8,256 nucleotides of DNA from an uncultured Clostridia bacterium. Lineage in GTDB: Bacteria; Bacillota; Clostridia; Oscillospirales; Oscillospiraceae. This document shows, piece after piece, positions 4,531 through 8,256 of the stretch; the first letter of the stretch is position 1; the number at the start of each line of letters is the position of its first letter. The translations under genes and the position numbers were made by a program. The notes beneath the pieces are model-generated. The model made no database searches. It worked only from the letters and a program-made list of their open reading frames with translations, and was not told the origin of the DNA. The stretch is from NCBI GenBank assembly GCA_947169005.1, contig CAMVOG010000094.1, forward strand, positions 1-8,256, written 5' to 3'.

Positions 4531-4761
4531 TCAGTCTTCCCAAAGATCGTCGTCCAGGCCGTCAAAATCGTCGTCTTCCCTGTTAAAGTCGTCCGGCAGG
4601 CGGGACCAGTCGGAGCCCAGGCTCAGCCCCCGCTCGATGGCCCGGTCCTCCCGCTCCATCTCGTCGAAGAACAGGGCGGCCTCGAAGGCGTCCACGTGCC
4701 CGTCCCCGTCCAGGTCAGCCAGGTCCCGGTCCAGATCGAAATCATCATCAAATATACCCAT
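4531..4761 (-). CDS. Small acidic protein with one EF-hand calcium-binding loop
   Basis: Seventy-six residues, extremely acidic (poly-Asp at both ends: MGIFDDDFDLDRDL at the start, DDDFDGLDDDLWED at the end). Residues 16-27 read D-L-D-G-D-G-H-V-D-A-F-E, a textbook 12-residue EF-hand loop with Asp at 1, 3, 5 and 9, Gly at 6 and Glu at 12, followed by a helix (AALFFDEMEREDRAIERGL). Only one loop is present, so it would bind calcium as a dimer or with low affinity; dockerins share the loop but come in pairs and are secreted, and here there is no signal peptide. ATG at 4761 chosen because AAAGGAGG lies just upstream (4771-4778). No clear promoter was found in the 67 bp after the MATE gene, so co-transcription with MATE is possible. 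Function unknown; calcium buffering or sensing is inference. Confidence 0.75.
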   Translation of the reverse strand: MGIFDDDFDLDRDLADLDGDGHVDAFEAALFFDEMEREDRAIERGLSLGSDWSRLPDDFNREDDDFDGLDDDLWED

Positions 4762-4828
4762 AGCTTGCGCCTCCTTTGCTCTTGATGAAACCATCATAAG
4801 AAAAGAAGTGTACAATAAAAAGGGCTTT

Positions 4829-6304
4829 TCAGCTTTTGAGGGCCTTGGCCTTGTCCGTGATGCCCTTCTCCCGCCAGTGGCCGAAGAAGTAGAAGGGCAG
4901 GATCAGGATGAGGCCCGCCAGCATGGACCAGCCCCAGGTCTGGAAAATGCCGATATAATGCTCGAAGCCCACCTGGGCGGCCTCCGCCGCGGCCCGGTCG
5001 GCAAACTGCCCGGCGGCCACTGCAGCGTCCAGGGCGGCGTCCAGGGGCCGGGCGGCCAGCAGCCAGCTCAGCGGCACCCGCACGAAGGTGGAGGCAATGG
5101 CGCTGATGGCGGCCATCAGCGCGGCCCCGGCCCCGCGCAGCGCGCCGGAGAGGGTGTTGGAGAAGGAGAAGAAAACGTAGAAGAAGCAGACGAAGCGTAT
5201 GCCCTCCACGGCCATGCGCTGGGGATTCTCCGTGGCGCCGAAGATGGCGGCAATGGCGGGGGAGAAGAAGTAGAGCAGGATGGAGATCGCCAGCGTGACG
5301 GAGGCGGAGAGGATCAGCGTGCTGTGGATGCCCTTATTGGTGCGCTCCACGTTGCCCGCGCCGATGTTCTGCCCCGCGTAGGTGGTGATGGCGTTGCCGA
5401 AGCCCATCATGGGCAGCAGCACGAAGCCGTCGATCTTCATCAGAATGGAGTTCGCGGCGATGAATTCCGTGCCGAAGCGGTTGGAGAAGGTCTGGATGAT
5501 GAGGCTGCCCCCGGCGAAGCACATGCTCTGCACGGCGGAGGGGAGGCCCAGCCGCAGGATCTGCTTGGTGATGGTCTTGTCCACCCGCAGGCGGCGGAAA
5601 TTGACCCGCGCCCCGTAGACGCCGGTATTCTGCCGCCAGAGCATCAGAAGGCCGCTGAGGATGTGGGCCAGGATGGTAGCGATGGCCACGCCCGCCACGT
5701 CCCAGTGGAAAACGCAGACGAAGAGCAGGTCCAGCAGGATATTGATGACGCTGGAAACGATAAGGGCGTACATGGGCCACTTGGCATCCCCCAGGCCCTG
5801 GACCATGCCGTTCATGTTGTTGTAGATCACGTTGCCGCAGGTCCCGGCGAAGATGATGCGGATGTAGAGGGCCGCGTCGTCCAGGATGTCGGCGGGGGTG
5901 CCCAGCATCTGCAGCATGGGCCGGGCGGCGATGACGCCCGCCACGGTGATGAAAAGGCCCACGATCATGCTGAGGATGAAGGTGGTGGTCATGGCCCGCT
6001 CCAGCCCCTCCTCGTCCTTGGCCCCCTTGTACTGGGAGATGACGATGTTGGCCCCCATGCTCACGCCCATGAAGAGGGCGTTGAAGACCATCATGATGGC
6101 GAAGCTGGCGTTGACGGCGGCGAGGCAGTGGGTGCCGTCCTGGGCGAAGTTGCCCACCACCACCGAGTCCACCACGTTGTAGAGCTGCTGGAAGAGGTTT
6201 CCCAGAATGATGGGGAGGGAAAAGAGGATGATCTTTTTCGTAATGGGGCCCGAGGTCAGGTCCCGTCTGTCGGCTGCCCGCAGCAGCCGCGCCTGCTTGT
6301 CCAT
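4829..6304 (-). CDS. MATE-family multidrug/metabolite efflux transporter
   Basis: A 491-residue inner-membrane antiporter of the MATE family (NorM/DinF-like), exporting drugs or metabolites in exchange for Na+ or H+. It starts with a short basic end and the characteristic LTSGPITKKIILFSLPIILG (16-35), then LFQQLYNVVDSVVVGNF (37-53). VSMGANIVISQYKGAKD (81-97), GDAKWPMYALIVSSVINILLD (172-192) and the second-half equivalents LGLPSAVQS (252-260), GFGNAITTYAGQNIGAGN (301-318) and LSGALRGAG (385-393) are the usual conserved blocks; about twelve hydrophobic segments can be counted. The frame is open further upstream, but only MDKQ at 6304 has a ribosome binding site (AAGGGGG) and sits behind a good promoter. 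An Ala-rich hydrophilic stretch at about 418-447, between the last two helices, is unusual. No regulator is adjacent. Substrate unknown. Confidence 0.92.
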   Translation of the reverse strand: MDKQARLLRAADRRDLTSGPITKKIILFSLPIILGNLFQQLYNVVDSVVVGNFAQDGTHCLAAVNASFAIMMVFNALFMGVSMGANIVISQYKGAKDEEGLERAMTTTFILSMIVGLFITVAGVIAARPMLQMLGTPADILDDAALYIRIIFAGTCGNVIYNNMNGMVQGLGDAKWPMYALIVSSVINILLDLLFVCVFHWDVAGVAIATILAHILSGLLMLWRQNTGVYGARVNFRRLRVDKTITKQILRLGLPSAVQSMCFAGGSLIIQTFSNRFGTEFIAANSILMKIDGFVLLPMMGFGNAITTYAGQNIGAGNVERTNKGIHSTLILSASVTLAISILLYFFSPAIAAIFGATENPQRMAVEGIRFVCFFYVFFSFSNTLSGALRGAGAALMAAISAIASTFVRVPLSWLLAARPLDAALDAAVAAGQFADRAAAEAAQVGFEHYIGIFQTWGWSMLAGLILILPFYFFGHWREKGITDKAKALKS

Positions 6305-6341
6305 GCGGAGCTTCCCCCTTGGTATAGAGTCGTTTGGAACG

Positions 6342-6370
6342 ATTATAGCAGGGGTTGAGGGAGAATGCAA
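6342..6370 (-). promoter_or_regulatory. Sigma-A promoter of the MATE gene
   Basis: On the minus strand TTGCAT (6370-6365), a 17-nt spacer, and perfect TATAAT (6347-6342), 37 nt before the start codon. A small cgtt-tgg-aacg inverted repeat (6331-6341) sits just after the -10 and could be an operator, though it is only 4 bp per arm. Confidence 0.75.
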
Positions 6371-6386
6371 GCGGCGCCTTGCGCAA

Positions 6387-6414
6387 TGAATAGTGAATAG
6401 TGAATAATGAAAAA
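6387..6414. repeat. 7-bp tandem array, left side (four units)
   Basis: tgaatag, tgaatag, tgaataa, tgaaaaa in direct succession, just upstream of the MATE promoter. The same heptamer occurs in the opposite orientation at 6465-6499, so the two arrays face each other across about 50 bp of GC-rich DNA. Confidence 0.8.
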
Positions 6415-6464
6415 TTGTGGAGCCCGCTGCGCGGGTATTGAAAAAGCGCGCAGCGCCACCGCCG
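6415..6464. other. GC-rich hairpin-forming centre between the two heptamer arrays
   Basis: Contains cccgc-tgc-gcggg (6423-6435) and a self-complementary gcgcgcagcgc run (6446-6456). No reading frame with a ribosome binding site is present. With the flanking arrays the whole 6387-6499 unit can fold into one long imperfect hairpin; it looks like a small non-coding repeat element. Confidence 0.45.
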
Positions 6465-6499
6465 TTATTCACTATTCGTTTTTCAGTATTCGTTATTCA
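6465..6499. repeat. 7-bp tandem array, right side (five units, inverted orientation)
   Basis: On the plus strand ttattca, ctattcg, tttttca, gtattcg, ttattca; on the minus strand these read tgaataa, cgaatac, tgaaaaa, cgaatag, tgaataa. Same heptamer family as 6387-6414 but more degenerate, alternating t/c at the first position. Confidence 0.75.
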
Positions 6500-6501
6500 C
6501 T

Positions 6502-6522
6502 AAGGCGTCCCGCGGACGCCTT
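6502..6522 (-). terminator. Hairpin at the end of the permease gene, weak terminator candidate
   Basis: aaggcgtcc (6502-6510) and ggacgcctt (6514-6522) form a 9-bp stem with a 3-nt loop that includes part of the permease stop codon. The minus strand continues TAGTGAATAACG, without a proper U-run, so it is at best a weak or processing-type terminator for the AbrB-ABC operon. Confidence 0.45.
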
Positions 6523-7168
6523 ACAAATCCAGCGCCTCGAAGCGGCGGATGGCGCGGCGGCCCGCCAGGGCGGTGCCAAGGGCGTAGGCGAGGGCGGCGG
6601 CGGCCAGGAGCGGGAGCTGAAGAAGCAGCCCCGGCCCCTCCACGGCGGCGAGGAAGGCCAGGCCGGGGACGTGGTGCAGGACCTCCGCTATGCCCACCAG
6701 CAGGAAGGCCGCCACCGTAAAGACGATGAAGGGCCGCCCCAGGGCGTAGGCCGTCCTGAAAAAGCCGCCCACGAAAAGGACGTTGAAGCAGAGGAAAATG
6801 AGCAGGGCGAAGGCCAGATAAGTCCCGTTGGCGGGCAGCATGGGCACGGCCGCGTAGACGCCGCCCCGCAGGACCGTGAGCCGCAGCGCGGTCAAAAGCA
6901 GCATCAGCCCGAAGCCCGCGAGCTGGAACAGCAGCGTCAGCCGCAGCTTGCCCCGCACCACGTCCCCCTTGGGAATGGGCAGCAGGGCCGTGTAGAGAAT
7001 GTCCCCGGCCTCCCGGGCGGACTGGAAGGAATAAAAGATCCCCAGGCAGATGAAAAAGGAGCCCACTAAGATGGGATAGCCGGGGATCAGCGTCATAAAG
7101 GAAAAAAGCAGGAAGAAGGGCGTCAGCGGCGAAAGGGCCAGGCGCAGTTCTTTTTTCAGCAGCTTCAT
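6521..7168 (-). CDS. ABC-2 type transporter permease subunit
   Basis: A 215-residue membrane protein with about six hydrophobic segments (roughly 14-28, 31-48, 76-100, 116-135, 144-164 and 180-203). The cytoplasmic end MKLLKKELRLALSP and the block S-A-R-E-A-G-D-I-L-Y-T-A-L-L-P-I-P-K-G-D-V-V-R-G-K (50-74) are typical of the ABC2_membrane_5 type, where a DILYxSLP...R..V..K motif follows the second helix. It starts in an ATGA overlap with the ATPase gene and has AAAAGGAGG just upstream, so the two are made together, as expected for a transporter formed from one ATPase and one permease. Likely role is export of a peptide, lipid or antimicrobial, or resistance to one; the substrate is not readable. 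Confidence 0.85.
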   Translation of the reverse strand: MKLLKKELRLALSPLTPFFLLFSFMTLIPGYPILVGSFFICLGIFYSFQSAREAGDILYTALLPIPKGDVVRGKLRLTLLFQLAGFGLMLLLTALRLTVLRGGVYAAVPMLPANGTYLAFALLIFLCFNVLFVGGFFRTAYALGRPFIVFTVAAFLLVGIAEVLHHVPGLAFLAAVEGPGLLLQLPLLAAAALAYALGTALAGRRAIRRFEALDL

Positions 7169-8010
7169 GGGGTCTCCGCCTCCTTTTCCAGATGGGTCAT
7201 GATCTCCTCCAGCCCCGGCTCCCGCAGCCCCTCGGCGGGGAAGGAGCCCGCGTCCTCCCGGCGCAGCAGCAGGCTCTCGCCTCGGCGGCTGCGGGCATGG
7301 CCCACGGCGGCCCGGCGCTGTTCCTCCGTAACCGGCCCCTCATAGAGCAGGTAGGCGGCGGCAAAGTCCTCCATGGCCCCGGCAAAAAGGAGCCGCCCCT
7401 TTTGCAGATAGAGAATGTCGTCCGCGCACTTTTCCAGGTCCGTGATGATATGGGTGGAGAACAGCAGGGTCACGCCCTCGTCCCGCAGGGCCAGAAACAG
7501 CTCCAGCAGCTCGTCCCGGGAGACCGGGTCCAGGCCAGAGGTGGGCTCGTCCAGGATCAGAAGCTCCGCGTGATGGGAGAGGGCCACGGTCAGGTCCAGC
7601 TTCACCCGCATCCCCTCGGAGAGCTGCTCTAACTTCTTGGCGGGGTCCAGGGCGAAGCGGTCCAGGCAGCGGCGGAAGGCGGCCTCGTCCCAGCTCTCGT
7701 AAAAGCCCGCGGTCACGGCGGCCAGCTCCCCCACCGTCTTCTTGGGGTAGAAGCGGGCCGCGCTCCCGGCAAAGCCGATGCGCTGCTTCACGGCGTATTC
7801 CTCCCTCGCCGGGTCCAGGCCGAAAAAGCGGACCTCCCCCGCGGCGGGGTGGACCAGATTCAGCAGGGCCTTCAGGGTGGTGCTTTTCCCGGCCCCGTTG
7901 CGGCCGATGAAGCCCGTGACGTGCCCCGGGGCGAGGGAAAAGCTCACGTTGTCCAGCGTAAAGCCGGGGTAGGCCTTGCAAAGCCCCTTTACGGTCAGCG
8001 GCAGGCTCAT
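7165..8010 (-). CDS. ABC transporter ATP-binding protein
   Basis: A 281-residue ATPase of the CcmA/YtrB type energising the permease encoded next to it. Walker A GRNGAGKST at 36-44, signature LSEGMRVK at 130-137 (the S-x-G-M variant common in small Firmicute exporters instead of LSGGQ), Walker B LLILDEP at 150-156 with catalytic E155, D-loop SGLD at 158-161, and switch histidine H187 in FSTHII. Where a Q-loop glutamine is normally found, after RIGF (77-80), the sequence reads AGSAARFYPKKT with no Gln. The C-terminal 70 residues (about 212-281) are an accessory tail ending in EPGLEEIMTHLEKE, as in other drug-type ABC ATPases. GAGGAGGGGG precedes the ATG, which overlaps the AbrB stop (ATGA). 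The end overlaps the permease start by 4 bp. Confidence 0.92.
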   Translation of the reverse strand: MSLPLTVKGLCKAYPGFTLDNVSFSLAPGHVTGFIGRNGAGKSTTLKALLNLVHPAAGEVRFFGLDPAREEYAVKQRIGFAGSAARFYPKKTVGELAAVTAGFYESWDEAAFRRCLDRFALDPAKKLEQLSEGMRVKLDLTVALSHHAELLILDEPTSGLDPVSRDELLELFLALRDEGVTLLFSTHIITDLEKCADDILYLQKGRLLFAGAMEDFAAAYLLYEGPVTEEQRRAAVGHARSRRGESLLLRREDAGSFPAEGLREPGLEEIMTHLEKEAETP

Positions 8011-8216
8011 GGCGTTTCCCCCTCCTCGAATATGTGCGCTGCCAGGCGCTGAAACTGCTCCTTGGGCGGGATGGCGATGCCCCGCTTTTCATCCGCCAGC
8101 AGCAGCAGCGTGTCCCCCGGTTGAATGTCGAAAAGCTCCCTGGCCTGCTTGGGGATCACGATCTGTCCCTTTTCCCCCACCGTAGCGGTCCAGGCATAGC
8201 GCCCCTTGTCGTCCAT
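8007..8216 (-). CDS. AbrB/SpoVT-type transition-state regulator, likely autoregulator of the ABC operon
   Basis: The visible 69 residues contain one SpoVT-AbrB swapped-hairpin DNA-binding domain: A-T-V-G-E-K-G-Q-I-V-I-P-K-Q-A-R-E-L-F-D (11-30) and I-Q-P-G-D-T-L-L-L-L (31-40), closely matching GxKGQIVIPKxxRxxxxIxxGDxL. Such proteins are dimers or tetramers that bind promoters. Its stop overlaps the ATPase start by ATGA, so it is the first visible gene of the transporter operon and probably controls it. The start is uncertain. The ATG at 8216 has no good ribosome binding site, while the frame is open upstream to the window edge (reading ...TPDENLF before the Met) and GGAGGGG lies at 8247-8241. 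The real N-terminus may be a few residues longer or begin outside the window. No promoter is visible in the remaining 40 bp. Confidence 0.82.
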   Translation of the reverse strand: MDDKGRYAWTATVGEKGQIVIPKQARELFDIQPGDTLLLLADEKRGIAIPPKEQFQRLAAHIFEEGETP

Positions 8217-8256
8217 GAAGAGGTTCTCGTCTGGTGTTATCCCCTCCGCACCGATC

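Noticed and set aside
4481..6358. Long plus-strand open frame (625 codons) opposite MATE and the EF-hand gene
   Set aside because: Composition (Gly, Asp, His, Gln runs) is that of a codon-bias shadow; it crosses two real minus-strand genes, their terminator and an intergenic gap.
5334..6386. Minus-strand frame of 350 codons overlapping MATE
   Set aside because: Arg/His/Pro/Gly-rich shadow of the MATE gene in another frame, without start signals.
6305..6472. N-terminal extension of MATE to 6472
   Set aside because: It would run through the promoter and the heptamer array; the family start motif LTSGPITKKI lies right after the Met at 6304.

Overview
The window looks like chromosomal DNA from a GC-rich, spore-forming Clostridia-class Firmicute, most likely Oscillospiraceae. 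This rests on the yabP-yabQ-divIC-S1 cluster (the order known from Bacillus and Clostridia), good AGGAGG-type ribosome binding sites, TTGACA/TATAAT-like promoters, and products resembling that family. The species assignment is inference. Almost all genes lie on the minus strand; the exception is a small plus-strand block at 3.4-4.1 kb. No rRNA, tRNA, CRISPR array, prophage or intact transposase was seen.

Layout. (i) 1-1370, minus: a sporulation/division operon read yabP > yabQ > divIC > S1-domain gene (yabR-like, cut by the window edge), with a candidate sigma-E-type promoter in front of yabP. The yabQ frame has no stop before divIC and runs 194 bp into it. (ii) 1371-1565: non-coding, with a 5 x 7-bp tandem array, a rho-independent terminator and a 2 x 14-bp repeat. 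(iii) 1566-3329, minus: a cytosolic GH63/MGH1-like glycoside hydrolase with its own promoter and terminator. (iv) 3330-3491: divergent promoter region. (v) 3492-4057, plus: a decayed DUF3990/DUF3791 locus. A 50-residue N-terminal stub of a DUF3990 protein and the C-terminal part of a second small protein meet at a perfect 47-bp palindrome resembling two abutted IS3-family ends; an intact DUF3791 gene follows. (vi) 4067-4761, minus: two small, highly charged proteins, one with three LDKTD-type repeats and one with a single canonical EF-hand loop, each with a strong terminator. (vii) 4829-6304, minus: a MATE-family multidrug exporter with a near-consensus promoter. (viii) 6387-6522: heptamer arrays in opposite orientation around GC-rich hairpins. 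(ix) 6521-8216+, minus: a tightly coupled AbrB-type regulator > ABC ATPase > ABC-2 permease operon with two ATGA overlaps.

How the parts work together. The yab/divIC operon would support spore-coat assembly and septum formation. The AbrB/ABC/permease trio looks like a self-regulated two-component exporter, and MATE is a separate drug/metabolite exporter. The most unusual part is the broken DUF3990/DUF3791 locus with its palindromic scar. I do not see a complete new system. The candidates for something undescribed are that locus, the LDKTD repeat protein, the yabQ/divIC overlap and the 7-bp-period arrays.
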